Source of the DNA: Tragulus kanchil
Lineage: Eukaryota; Chordata; Mammalia; Artiodactyla; Tragulidae
Direction: 5' to 3'
Length of the DNA stretch: 64,000 nt
Assembly: GCA_022376925.1 (NCBI GenBank)
Contig: JAIOJX010000028.1
Coordinates: 69,901,001 to 69,965,000 of the forward strand
A program made the position numbers and the translations under genes. The notes below the pieces were generated by a model that saw only the letters and a program-made list of their open reading frames with translations, ran no database searches and was not told where the DNA came from. Within the stretch, counting starts at the first letter, position 1, and the number at the start of each line of letters is the position of its first letter. Shown here in pieces: positions 49,201-61,606 of the stretch.

Positions 49201-50858
49201 TTTTTTCCTTTAACTTTATCAGCATTCGATTGTGTGGGTTTTATTTCTTAATTCTGATTCTTTTTTTCCTTGATTTATATGTCTATCATTATATCAGTAT
49301 CATGTGTTCTTGAATATTTAAGTGTACAATAGACAGAATTCAAATAATGAAGAGACACATTCATGTTGGAAGTGGAATAAAATTCTACGATTTCAGTAAA
49401 TAACATCAATTCAACTAACAGTTTTTGAGTGTTTAGTTTGCTTCAGCTACTTTATTCTACACTGAGAAAGAAAAAAGGAAATCTTATTTCTCAAGATCTC
49501 ATAGTCTCTATATAATGTAACAAGAAATGTTAAAATAGAAATTTATTGCAAATAGAACAAAATAGGAAATGTAGCCCTTAAATTTATCTGTGCAAAGCAG
49601 AAATGGCTACAAGACTAATAATACCTATAGTTGGACTTTCCATTCTCTTCCTATCACAAAGTAATGCAAAAGCACAATAAGGTAAGCATACTTGATATTT
49701 GCTGAATAATAATAAATTCTGGTTCAAAGGATCATGTAACAGACATATTTTCTGATAAAAAAGCATAAATGGCTATCAAAAAAAAAGGTATGTCCATTTT
49801 ATTTTAACTTTTGTTTACCTTTTCAATTCACCTTGGAATGAATGGCACTTTCAATCCAAGGTAAATTTAAAAAGGTAAACAAAAAGCACCACTGAATGTG
49901 TCATTGAATGTGCCATTCATTCCAAGGTAAGTTTTGTGGTGTTGTGAGGTTATGGTCATGATTTATTCTCTTTCATATGAATATCTATTTTTCATGCAAC
50001 ATCTACTGAAAAAGATTATCCTTGGACAGTAGCCATATGGACACTGTGGGGAATGAACACTGGGTGGGAGGTGTAAAGGAAGTAGCATGAAAAGTTATAC
50101 TATCACGTGTGAAAAAAATAGCTATTGTCATTGCACTGTGAGAAAAGGGGATCCTGCCAGGGTGCTGTGCGATGGCCAGGAGGGGTGGGATCGGGGGGAT
50201 ATACATATGCCTAATCTGGGATCATACATATCTGTAAACAACAAGACTCTGTAAAAGTCAAATAAATTTTTTTTAAAAAAAGGAGAAAAAAAAAAGATTA
50301 TCCTTTTTTTCCTTTAACTTTATCAGCATTCGATTGTGTGGGTTTTATTTCTTAATTCTGATTCTTTTTTTCCTTGATTTATATGTCTATCATTATATCA
50401 GTATCATGTGTTCTTGAATATTTAAGTGTACAATAGACAGAATTCAAATAATGAAGAGACACATTCATGTTGGAAGTGGAATAAAATTCTACGATTTCAG
50501 TAAATAACATCAATTCAACTAACAGTTTTTGAGTGTTTAGTTTGCTTCAGCTACTTTATTCTACACTGAGAAAGAAAAAAGGAAATCTTATTTCTCAAGA
50601 TCTCATAGTCTCTATATAATGTAACAAGAAATGTTAAAATAGAAATTTATTGCAAATAGAACAAAAATAGGAAATGTAGCCCTTAAATTTATCTGTGCAA
50701 AGCAGAAATGGCTACAAGACTAATAATACCTATAGTTGGACTTTCCATTCTCTTCCTATCACAAAGTAATGCAAAAGCACAATAAGGTAAGCATACTTGA
50801 TATTTTTGCTGAATAATAATAAATTCTGGTTCAAAGCGATCATGTAACAGACATATTT

Positions 50859-52099
50859 GTTTCAATATGTTAATTAAGATGGTTACAGATGCAAGTTAAT
50901 TCAATAGTGGACCAATTAAGAATAACACATGTATTTGTTATCACCTAAAAAATCTAGGTGATGAAAATGAGTAAAAGTTAAAGACCTGTTGGGTATGTCC
51001 ATTGCAATGGTGAAAGAAGGTAATTGCCAAAAAAGAGTGAAACTGGGGTGACTAGATGAACTTGGTCCTCATATATTTAGGTTATATATATGAGAAGAAG
51101 GGGGCAAAAATAGCTGACAACTTAGAACATCATATAGTTGAGGATCTTAAGATATTTACAGGAAGGTCATTAGGTCATTATAATTAAGTGTTTGGGAAAG
51201 ACAGGCAGCCTTTTAAATACCAGTGATGCATCCTTAATCATATATTCCAGAAATTATCTCACTAAACAAATGAACTGGATCATGAATGTATTATGCCCAT
51301 ATTAAAAGTCAGTGTCTTTTGAAAGACTTATGTGAACATTTAGATAGCTAGTTCTATCAATAATTCATTATTATATAATTTGAATGCATATGTGAAGTTA
51401 ACTTATTCATGAACATTCTCTCAGATGTAGATATGTTCAAACCTGATACAGCTATAAAAGTCATATAAAGGTGGAAAACATTTTTGTAGTGGTTCACAAC
51501 ATCATCTACCTCAAGGTCACTTTTTCATCAGTCATGCTTATTATTAGAAGGATTCAATTACAGAATTGCTTGAACACATGCACAAATAAAGAATAATTTT
51601 AAAACACTTTTGTCCTTTAAAGGGAATCATGTATCATATATTTATGAATAAATGGAATAATTTTAATAAAGCAAATATATAATTCAGGATCTTAGATTTT
51701 CATAAAGAAATGTTTGTGAGAATATAAACACCACTTCAGTGACCAACACTATCTTTGGCTTTGACACTGTCTAATAATATCAATTATGATTTATCTGTCA
51801 TGTCCTTATTCTAGATACATAAGAACGATATAAAAAATGGTAACTGTAATTCAACAATTATCTCGTTTGTGTTAAGCTTTGTAATTGAATCAATCCATGC
51901 CATCTGTATACTGCATATTTACTTCACTCCTTCCACCCTTTCCAGCCTCTACATTCTAATTCACCATTGGATTTGTCTTAATAACAACAAAAATAAAGAA
52001 ATGTTTTTGGAGAAATGATGATGTGTCCAGTATTCTGCTCAACCTTTGTATTAATTAACTCATAACTCTCCAAAGTGGGCTGTCTCATCTCTAGTAATC
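50859..52099. other. Unassigned AT-rich stretch
   Basis: No gene or repeat family supported. Confidence 0.5.
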
Positions 52100-52302
52100 T
52101 AGTGTTAGTTGCTCAGTCCTGTCCAACTCTTTGTGATGCCACAGGCTGTACCCTGCCAGACTCCTCTGTCCATGGTATTCTCCAGGCAAGAATACTGGAG
52201 TGAGTTGCCATTTTCATCACCAGAGGATCTTTGCAACCTAGGAATTGAACCCAGGTCTCATATACTGCAGGAAGATTCTTTACAGTCTGAGCTATATATA
52301 GG
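52100..52302 (-). mobile_element. Bov-tA SINE
   Basis: The reverse copy: 'gtgttagttgctcagtcctg', 'gactcctctgtccatggtat' and 'ggcaagaatactggagtgag', ending at a decayed head near 'cagtctgagctat'. The 81-codon frame over it is SINE-derived. Confidence 0.87.
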
Positions 52303-52516
52303 GTTCATTTCTACAGGTACAGAAATATTTCTGACAAGACTGTGTCTTGCATAATTGTAAAGGACTCAATTCCAGATACACAACTTTTAAATGTAATAGT
52401 CCCTAAAATCACTATTTTTTTTTTTTAACATCTATGTTTATGCTCATTCCCCATCTTTTTTCCTCTTTCACAACAGTCTTTACCCTATTAGGAAAAAGGC
52501 AGAATTTGTCACTGAC

Positions 52517-52732
52517 CATTAATTCTATGGGGCTTCCCTGATGGCTCAGATGGCAAAGACTGTGACACAATGCAGGATACCCCACTTTGATTCCATGGTT
52601 GAGAAGATCTCCTGGAGAAGGAAATAGCAATACACTCCAGTATGCTTGCCTGGAGAATTCCATGGATAAAGGATCTTGATGTGCTGTAGTCACAAAGCAT
52701 GACTGAGGACTCACATGCACATTAATTCTATA
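52517..52732 (+). mobile_element. Bov-tA SINE with perfect 12-bp TSD
   Basis: The SINE at 52529-52720 is flanked by 'cattaattctat' at 52517-52528 and 52721-52732. The head 'gggcttccctgatggctcag' is followed by a diverged body. Target-site duplications are intact although the body has drifted from consensus. Confidence 0.9.
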
Positions 52733-52843
52733 CTGATTCATAAACAGAATATTTCAAAATATTGGAATTCTATTAAGAAATGAAAATATGAATAGAAAAT
52801 TACTAATTTTTTTCAAATCTGAAAATGTGCATTTATATTCATC

Positions 52844-53147
52844 AAAAAGTTTTGAAACAGGGTTTCCCAGGTGTCCCAGTGGGTGGGGAGTCTGCTTTGC
52901 AGTGCAAAGGGCGCAGGTTCAATCTCTGGCCTGGGAGGATCCCACATACCGCAGAGCTTCTGGACCAGTGCGTTCAGTTATGAGGCAGCGCTCTGGAGCG
53001 CATGCACCTGGAGCCAGTGCTCTGCTGTAGGAGAGGCCACTGCAATGGGAGGCCCATGCAGGCCAAAGAGCGAGGATGGACGAAAATAAATAAATGAAAG
53101 ACCAATAAAAGAGGCCAAAATTAAAAAAAAAAAAAGTTTTGTAACAG
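52844..53147 (+). mobile_element. tRNA-Glu-type SINE with 17-bp TSD (one mismatch)
   Basis: The SINE is about 52861-53130, with 'aaaaagttttgaaacag' at 52844-52860 and 'aaaaagttttgtaacag' at 53131-53147. The head reads 'ggtttcccaggtgtcccagt', slightly altered. Short-tail form ending 'aaaagaggccaaaatt'. Confidence 0.9.
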
Positions 53148-53639
53148 AACCTAAAAATGGTTGCTAAAAAATAACTAATAGGTTGTTAAATAAACCTAAT
53201 AACCAATAGGCTGTTAAAAAAATAACTGAGTATTGGAAACATTATTTCTCCTAGTACACATAGAAAAAAATACTCAAAAAACTCATGGCTTTTCATTAGT
53301 CCATTAGGGGATTAAGATTACAAGAAGTACGCTATCCTGAAATTTGAATAAAGACACATGTTTTTTTAAGATATTGAAGGAAGTTTCCAGGCAAAAGTGC
53401 TAGTACAAATCATGCAGCTAAAATTGTTAACAAATTGCTATAAGCTAAATGCAAGCTAGCATGGGTGTATAGAAGCCATTGGAAACACAGACCAGAAAAG
53501 AAATTCACAGCCACTCACAGGTTCTTGTCTACAAACTTCTCCACTTGCTTAAAGAAACATTAGAGGTAGGAGGGTTCCCTTGGTACAGGCCTAGGAGGAG
53601 AGAGCATCAGCCAATCGTGGAAAATAACAAGTTCCACAC
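53148..53639. other. Unassigned stretch
   Basis: Contains a local imperfect repeat of 'ataactaataggttgttaaa' at about 53169-53227. No gene supported. Confidence 0.5.
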
Positions 53640-55015
53640 CCTATCCTTCACCTTGTGATTGAGGTGAAATCACAATCGATTTCCTTATCATCCAAGGCAA
53701 AATAATAATCTGAATAGTTTCCTCTCCATTAAAGCCATGGAATTTATAGCTTTTCAAACCAAGAAAACTCTAGGCTCTGATGACCTTTCTGATGAGTTCT
53801 ACCAAATATTTAAAGAAGAATAATAACAATTTTATATGAACTCTTCCAGAAAATGAAAGGGAAGAGAACATTTTCCAAATTATTTCAGAACACTATCATT
53901 ACCTAAATTTTGAAAAAATGAGGAGAAATTATAAACTGATGAACATACTTTCACAATTTTCCAATATAACATACAATAACATATAAAACATAAAATACAA
54001 TAAAATCTATTTTTGTTTTATCCCAAGAACATAAGGCTGATTCAATCCCTGAATATCAATGAAATTCACCATATTAACAGACAAATGTGAAAACCCATAT
54101 CCTAATAGAAACAGAAAAGTTTTCTAATAAAATTCAAAATTTACTCATGATAAAAAGTCTAGGCACCCTGGGAGGACAAGAGAACATCCTCTACCTGATA
54201 AATGGCATTAAAAACAACTACATACATACAAATACTGTATTATATCACAATTAATGATAAAGGACAAGTTGGTTTTTCCCAAACTTTGAAACAAGGAGAT
54301 AATGTCTACTCTCACTACTAAACAAATATTCTTAATATCATCTTGATGTCCTAAGATGGTACCAGAAACATAAATACAATATGCACTTACTGAAAAGAAA
54401 AATGATTACAATTCCCTATTCACAGACATGTTGTATAGACATGCCACAGAATATATTCTGAAGATCTCTTTGAATAAAAAGAAAGTTTAATAATGTCATA
54501 CCATGCAAGACCAATATGCAAAAATTGATTATATTTTAAACACTGACAATGCCTAATTGAAAATTAAAGATTTTATTGTACCATTTCCCATAATACCAGT
54601 ACCGTGAAATACTTGGTTATAAATCTATTGATATGTGCAAAGCTCTGTCTGCTGAAAATTACAAAACACTGGTGAAAGAAATATAAGGAGATCTGTATAA
54701 ACAGAGGTGTGCACTATGTTCATGGAATAGAAATTTCCATAGTGAGAATATATCAATATGAGCAATCTGAACTATTTGAATCTCAGTGGGAAAAAAATCT
54801 AGACCGGATTTCTTTTTATAGAAATCAATAATTCCATCAAAAATAACTACAACAGCCAAAATATATTGAAAAAGAACTTGTAGTGCATAAACTATAAGAT
54901 ATCAAGATAAATCTAAAGCTATAGTAGACAAGACAGTTTGTACTGGCAAACGCATAGATACGTACAGATCAATGAAACAGAATAAAGAATCCAGAAATAA
55001 ATTCATATAAAACCT
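53640..55015 (+). mobile_element. Old L1 ORF2 (reverse transcriptase region), decayed
   Basis: Landmarks in sense order: 'tctgatgagttctaccaaat' with 'atttaaagaagaataataac', 'tgaactcttccagaaaatga', 'acataaggctgattcaatcc', 'aaattcaccatattaacaga', 'accaatatgcaaaaattgat', 'gctgaaaattacaaaacact' and 'gatcaatgaaacagaataaa'. These follow L1 ORF2 from the RT palm towards its C-terminal side. Many stops and indels make it a non-functional fossil. Its distal part recurs at 55496-56105 by duplication 13. Confidence 0.85.
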
Positions 55016-56570
55016 TTCATTTTCATTTTGCCTTTCTTGGTAAAAACTGGAAATAAATAAAAGCAAAAACTGTTAAAGACTTGCTTTAACCTCAGTCAGA
55101 GATGTTCCTCACTATACAGATGCTTAACACACATATGGGTGTCTTTGTGTGTTTGAAAGATTTATATGAAACACATATGGTATTATATCTATATTTTATA
55201 CTTAATAAATTTTAATTAAATAATTATAATAATCCTATATGCATTCTTTTGTATTTTAAAAATAAACCTAAGAACAATTTTTCAATGTTATCCTTTACTA
55301 AGTGACTTTTTAGCTTAACCATCTTTCTAAGTCAATCTTAAACTGAAATTCAACTGTGCACCACTACCAATTATCATGGCATTAAGCGGAAAACAAATGA
55401 ACAAACAGAAAAGATCCTGCAACCTTTATAATTAAAATTTGAAGACTTGAAAGTGGGTAGAATACTTTGCCCTTTAAATATTGTTAAACTTTTAAATTCC
55501 CTATTCACAGACATGTTGTATAGACATGCCAAAATTTTTAAGACTCTTAGAATATATTCTGAAGATCTCTTTGAATAAAAAGAAAGTTTAAAAATGTCAA
55601 CCATAAGACCAATATGCAAAAATTGATTATATTTTAAACACTGACAATGCCTAATTGAAAATTAAAGATTTTATTGTACCATTTCCCATAATACCAGTAC
55701 CGTGAAATACTTGGTTATAAATCTATTGATATGTGCAAAGCTCTGTCTGCTGAAAATTACAAAACACTGGTGAAAGAAATATAAGGAGATCTGTATAAAC
55801 AGAGGTGTGCACTATGTTCATGGAATAGAAATTTCCATAGTGAGAATATATCAATATGAGCAATCTGAACTATTTGAATCTCAGTGGGAAAAAAATCTAG
55901 ACCGGATTTCTTTTTATAGAAATCAATAATTCCATCAAAAATAACTACAACAGCCAAAATATATTGAAAAAGAACTTGTAGTGCATAAACTATAAGATAT
56001 CAAGATAAATCTAAAGCTATAGTAGACAAGACAGTTTGTACTGGCAAACGCATAGATACGTACAGATCAATGAAACAGAATAAAGAATCCAGAAATAAAT
56101 TCATATAAAACCTTTCATTTTCATTTTGCCTTTCTTGGTAAAAACTGGAAATAAATAAAAGCAAAAACTGTTAAAGACTTGCTTTAACCTCAGTCAGAGA
56201 TGTTCCTCACTATACAGATGCTTAACACACATATGGGTGTCTTTGTGTGTTTGAAAGATTTATATGAAACACATATGGTATTATATCTATATTTTATACT
56301 TAATAAATTTTAATTAAATAATTATAATAATCCTATATGCATTCTTTTGTATTTTAAAAATAAACCTAAGAACAATTTTTCAATGTTATCCTTTACTAAG
56401 TGACTTTTTAGCTTAACCATCTTTCTAAGTCAATCTTAAACTGAAATTCAACTGTGCACCACTACCAATTATCATGGCATTAAGCGGAAAACAAATGAAC
56501 AAACAGAAAAGATCCTGCAACCTTTATAATTAAAATTTGAAGACTTGAAAGTGGGTAGAATACTTTGCTT
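54411..56570. repeat. Tandem duplication 13 (period 1085-1101, degraded edges)
   Basis: Copy 1 is about 54411-55472 and copy 2 about 55496-56570. Within the first 100 bases the offset shifts from 1085 to 1101 to 1098: copy 2 has 'aaaatttttaagactctta' where copy 1 has 'ca', and lacks part of 'cataccatgcaagacc'. The remainder is nearly identical. Confidence 0.95.
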
Positions 56571-58305
56571 TTAAACATTATCTTATTAAATATGATGTAT
56601 AAATCATAATATGCATTTATAAAAGGCTGAAATGAAATCTATTTGTTTATGTCAAATTTGAATTTCACAAACAGACTACTTATTGAACACTGAATGTCAG
56701 AAGTTGATATAAAACAAATGTAGAAAGGTCTCTCTAAATGTCACACCTTATTCTTTTCAAACAGAATTAGATTAATTTATCTCATTAATTAACTGATGAG
56801 ATTTTACAAGCAACAATTGGTATAGAATATAAAATTCACTTTATAGTGTGCAAAGAACTAGAAATATTATTTTCTGTCTTCTATAAGTATTTCATTCACA
56901 TTAAATATTAATTTACTCTTAAATGTCCACCTGATTAATAGATAGTTCCCAAAGGCAATAACTTCCTTAAAATTTACATATTCCTAAACATAATTGGATA
57001 GAAAATGACCATTAATAAATGCAAACTTACTTTTTAGGAAAATCTTATATTTACTGTACTTATCCCAGTTTTGAAGAAACTCTAGAATTAACACTGTTCG
57101 CATATGTAAAGCCTTCTAGGTTAATATGCTTTTATTTCTTAATTGCTTAAATAAAAGCAAAATCCATTAATATTGGTAAAATGCAGGACAGCCTGTTTTA
57201 CTATTTCTGCAGTTTCAGCAAAAATCACATATCACAGGTGTGTTAATTTGAAGTTGAAATATTTTGTCATAAATATTATGCAAACATCCCTGGGACTTTA
57301 TACTTAATAAATTTTAATTAAATAATTATAATAATCCTATATGCATTCTTTTGTATTTTAAAAATAAACCTAAGAACAATTTTTCAATGTTATCCTTTAC
57401 TAAGTGACTTTTTAGCTTAACCATCTTTCTAAGTCAATCTTAAACTGAAATTCAACTGTGCACCACTACCAATTATCATGGCATTAAGCGGAAAACAAAT
57501 GAACAAACAGAAAAGATCCTGCAACCTTTATAATTAAAATTTGAAGACTTGAAAGTGGGTAGAATACTTTGCTTTTAAACATTATCTTATTAAATATGAT
57601 GTATAAATCATAATATGCATTTATAAAAGGCTGAAATGAAATCTATTTGTTTATTTCAAATTTGAATTTCACAAACAGACTACTTATTGAACACTGAATG
57701 TCAGAAGTTGATATAAAACAAATGTAGAAAGGTCTCTCTAAATGTCACACCTTATTCTTTTCAAACAGAATTAGATTAATTTATCTCATTAATTAACTGA
57801 TGAGATTTTACAAGCAACAATTGGTATAGAATATAAAATTCACTTTATAGTGTGCAAAGAACTAGAAATATTATTTTCTGTCTTCTATAAGTATTTCATT
57901 CACATTAAATATTAATTTACTCTTAAATGTCCACCTGATTAATAGATAGTTCCCAAAGGCAATAACTTCCTTAAAATTTACATATTCCTAAACATAATTG
58001 GATAGAAAATGACCATTAATAAATGCAAACTTACTTTTTAGGGAAATCTTATATTTACTGTACTTATCCCAGTTTTGAAGAAACTCTAGAATTAACACTG
58101 TTCGCATATGTAAAGCATTCTAGGTTAATATGCTTTTATTTCTTAATTGCTTAAATAAAAGCAAAATCCATTAATATTGGTAAAATGCAGGACAGCCTGT
58201 TTTACTATTTCTGCAGTTTCAGCAAAAATCACATATCACAGGTGTGTTAATTTGAAGTTGAAATATTTTGTCATAAATCTTATGCAAACATCCCTGGGAC
58301 TTTAT
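56293..58305. repeat. Tandem duplication 14 (period 1004)
   Basis: Copy 1 is 56293-57297 and copy 2 is 57297-58305. It starts inside the second copy of duplication 13, so a segment of about 275 bases from 'tttatacttaataaatttta' occurs three times (about 55194, 56293 and 57297). SNP-like differences include 'tttatgtcaaa'/'tttatttcaaa', 'ttaggaaaatc'/'ttagggaaatc', 'aagccttct'/'aagcattct' and 'aaatattatg'/'aaatcttatg'. Confidence 0.97.
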
Positions 58306-58904
58306 ATAACCCACTTTTTAAATTGATTTTTATAACATATAATTAATAGCTTAAACATATATCCCACTGTTATCAATTTTAAGAATAAACACTGTGTCAA
58401 TATAATTTACAGATTTTAGGAAGAAGCCATTTATATTCCTCTATTAGTAAATATAAAACTTTATTATTTCAAAAGAGATGATTCTTCTATGCAAAACTTT
58501 TATAAAATATAGATAAGATAAAATAACAACAATAGAATCAAAAGGTAAGAAAGTGATTTAAAGGTCACTCTGAACATCTCTCAAAGGAGCTAATGACTTT
58601 TCAGGATTTTTCCCCTCAAGTGAAAATCAATCTCTAATTGATCCACACTTTTGTGTCCAGTTGATAGGAAATGATCATTCCTATCTCTATACTGTAAATG
58701 GCAACTTTGACTTTTCTGTTTTCATTTTTCTAAAAAAACACTACATGTGAATCAATTCTGTATTTAAGATGATAGCTTTCATTGTATTTATTTTTCAAAT
58801 ATTTGTATTTATAGTGAATAATTGTTATATTCTATGATTGCAGATTTTCTCATAGACAGTTCTAGATGAAATTGCTTTTGTTATTTTTCTAGTTCTATAT
58901 ATAA

Positions 58905-59100
58905 GCTGGCTACCTCTATGGCTCAGTGGTAAAGAATCTGCCTCCCCATATAGGAGACTCAACTTTGATCCCTTGGTAGGGAAGACCCCATGGAGTAGGA
59001 AATGGCAACCCACTCCAGGACTCTTGCTTGTGAAATCCCATGGACAAAGAATCCTGGCAGGCATGGATGCAACTTAGTAACTAAACAACAACAACATACA
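58905..59100 (+). mobile_element. Bov-tA SINE
   Basis: 'ctctatggctcagtggtaaa', 'aacccactccaggactcttg' and 'actaaacaacaacaacatac' give the Bov-tA order with the ACTAAACAACAAC tail. It is flanked by duplicated sequence and recurs at about 60021-60216. Confidence 0.9.
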
Positions 59101-60020
59101 CAAGCTAAATGCCTCACACTGGCCACACTGGTGTCACAGATGGCACCATCTGCTGGACAAGTATTTTCCAAATCTCCTGTCCTTCTCTATAAGAGATCAC
59201 TAGTGATTCTGATGTTCATCATGGCATAGCAAGCATTCTAGGTTAATATGCTTTTATTTCTTAATTGCTTAAATAAAAGCAAAATCCATTAATATTGGTA
59301 AAATGCAGGACAGCCTGTTTTACTATTTCTGCAGTTTCAGCAAAATCACATATCACAGGTGTGTTAATTTGAAGTTGAAATATTTTGTCATAAATCTTAT
59401 GCAAACATCCCTGGGACTTTATATAACCCACTTTTTAAATTGATTTTATAACATATAATTAATAGCTTAAACATATATCCCACTGTTATCAATTTTAAGA
59501 ATAAACACTGTGTCAATATAATTTACAGATTTTAGGAAGAAGCCATTTATATTCCTCTATTAGTAAATATAAAACTTTATTATTTCAAAAGAGATGATTC
59601 TTCTATGCAAAACTTTTATAAAATATAGATAAGATAAAATAACAACAATAGAATCAAAAGGTAAGAAAGTGATTTAAAGGTCACTCTGAACATCTCTCAA
59701 AGGAGCTAATGACTTTTCAGGATTTTTCCCCTCAAGTGAAAATCAATCTCTAATTGATCCACACTTTTGTGTCCAGTTGATAGGAAATGATCATTCCTAT
59801 CTCTATACTGTAAATGGCAACTTTGACTTTTCTGTTTTCATTTTTCTAAAAAAACACTACATGTGAATCAATTCTGTATTTAAGATGATAGCTTTCATTG
59901 TATTTATTTTTCAAATATTTGTATTTATAGTGAATAATTGTTATATTCTATGATTGCAGATTTTCTCATAGACAGTTCTAGATGAAATTGCTTTTGTTAT
60001 TTTTCTAGTTCTATATATAA

Positions 60021-60216
60021 GCTGGCTACCTCTATGGCTCAGTGGTAAAGAATCTGCCTCCCCATATAGGAGACTCAACTTTGATCCCTTGGTAGGGAAG
60101 ACCCCATGGAGTAGGAAATGGCAACCCACTCCAGGACTCTTGCTTGTGAAATCCCATGGACAAAGAATCCTGGCAGGCATGGATGCAACTTAGTAACTAA
60201 ACAACAACAACATACA
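60021..60216 (+). mobile_element. Bov-tA SINE, duplicated copy
   Basis: Second occurrence of the 58905-59100 SINE through duplication 15. Confidence 0.9.
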
Positions 60217-60345
60217 CAAGCTAAATGCCTCACACTGGCCACACTGGTGTCACAGATGGCACCATCTGCTGGACAAGTATTTTCCAAATCTCCTGTCCTT
60301 CTCTATAAGAGATCACTAGTGATTCTGATGTTCATCATGGCATAG

Positions 60346-60630
60346 TCACAGGACCTAAAAAGTTCAATGCTGGTACTTACACCAGAGCCACCTGAGATTA
60401 GACAAGAAAAGACTTACAGCAGGCTACATATCCATTTATGACTACACTTCTTACTTCCATAAGCATTTTACCTTATTCAGGTATCCAGATTCACATGTAA
60501 CACTTAGCTCAAAGGAGAAAAAGAATCAATATATATATATAATATGAAGTGTCACTGGGAATGAGGTGTCTAACCCACCTTCCCAATTTAAGGTAAATAG
60601 CCTTAAATAATAAAAACATTAAAAACATGT
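60346..60630. other. Short unassigned stretch
   Basis: A (TA)n run lies at about 60529-60541; nothing else recognised. Confidence 0.5.
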
Positions 60631-60761
60631 TTTATTGGTCCAGTCTGTATCCTGGGGTTAAGGTCAGCAACTATCTTCAGAAGAATGTTTCTCTTTAACT
60701 TCATTGTGACTTTCATTATCCGTCAGAGTTGGTTTTGATTTCGGATCCATCACCTGGAAAA
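60631..60761 (-). CDS. Candidate terminal exon with short 3' UTR (unrecognised gene)
   Basis: On the minus strand a pyrimidine-rich 'tgttttctttgtag' acceptor ends at 60762 (an alternative AG lies 8 bases further on, 'ttttccag', in the same frame). The exon then reads F-Q-V-M-D-P-K-S-K-P and closes ...KEKHSSEDSC before a TGA at 60666-60664. AATAAA (plus-strand 'tttatt', 60631-60636) lies about 28 bases beyond the stop. The tail is hydrophilic, rich in Lys, Glu, Ser and Asn, as in many cytoplasmic C-termini. The frame also stays open upstream of the acceptor, so a longer exon or a pseudogene is possible. I do not recognise the protein, and no partner exon is visible at higher coordinates. Confidence 0.35.
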
Positions 60762-61061
60762 CTACAAAGAAAACATTCCTTAAAAGACTGACCCAAAGAT
60801 TCCAGAGGGGAAATAAAAATATGTGTGGTCTGATATCTCTTAAACTGTTAGGAGAGTGTAGGCAAATGAATAGTATTGTATATTTTGCAGAAGAGTTTCA
60901 ACGGGACCCAATGGATCATAGCGGGCACATAGTAAGGGAAATTCCAAATTTGTTTCATATGGGCTCTTTCCACCAGGCTATCTTGCAGTTACATTTCTAT
61001 ATTTTTTGTTCAGCAGACTAAATTCACACACACAACTTATGCAAACACTTGTGGGTGTATC

Positions 61062-61320
61062 AAAAATATTACAGTTTAGGGCTTCCCTGATGGTCCAGTG
61101 GATAAAGAGTCTGCCTTGCAGTGCGAGGGGCACCAGTTCAAATTGGTGTGTCCAATTATGAGCCAGTGCCCTGGAGCGCGTGCGCCAAGACCCAGTGCTT
61201 TCCAATGAGAGAGGCCACTGCAATGGGAGGCCCACACATGCCAGAGAATAAAGATGGATGAAAATACACGACAAGTTAGAGACAAAAAAAAAAAAATCCT
61301 ATATTAAGAATATTACAGTT
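61062..61320 (+). mobile_element. tRNA-Glu-type SINE with internal deletion
   Basis: The head 'agggcttccctgatggtcca' begins at 61078. After 'gcaccagttcaaa' the sequence jumps to 'ttggtgtgtccaattatgag', losing about 45 bases that include the end of the B box and 'gggaagatcccac'. Left flank 'aatattacagttt' (61065-61077); right flank 'aatattacagttc' (61308-61320). Confidence 0.88.
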
Positions 61321-61606
61321 CAGGGCTTTCCTGGTGGTCCAGTGGGTAACGAGTCCGCCTTGGAGTGCAAGGGGCACCAGTTCGATCCCTGGCCTGTGAA
61401 AAAACCACGTGTCGCGGAGCGGCTGGACCAGTGTGTCCAATTCCTAGCCAGTGCTCTGGAGCACATGTGCCCAGAACCGGTGCTCTGCAGCGACACAGGC
61501 CACTGTGATGGGAAGCCCACACAGGTCAAAGAATAAAGATGGATGAAAATAAATAAATATAAAAAAACAATAAAAGACCAAAATTTTTTTAAAAAATTAT
61601 AGTTTA
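61308..61606 (+). mobile_element. tRNA-Glu-type SINE at the same target
   Basis: The body starts at 61321 ('agggctttcctggtggtcca') and ends in an A/T-rich tail near 61594. The left flank is the right target copy of the preceding SINE; the right flank 'aattatagttta' at 61595-61606 is a diverged third copy. Frames of 69-92 codons are SINE-derived. Confidence 0.88.

Larger units (their letters stand above)
48692..50858. repeat. Tandem duplication 12 (period 1098-1100)
   Basis: Copy 1 is about 48692-49750 and copy 2 about 49793-50858, with roughly 40 unmatched junction bases including an A-rich run. Differences are nearly all homopolymer length ('ctttttgtttacctttttc' versus 'cttttgtttaccttttc'), plus 'caaaggatc' versus 'caaagcgatc'. 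Confidence 0.96.
58113..60345. repeat. Tandem duplication 15 (period 1116-1118), clean junction
   Basis: Copy 1 is 58113-59230 and copy 2 is 59231-60345. It starts within the second copy of duplication 14; the segment from 'ttctaggttaatatgctttt' to 'gggactttat' therefore occurs three times (about 57113, 58117 and 59235). Differences are single-base losses in A and T runs. Confidence 0.97.
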
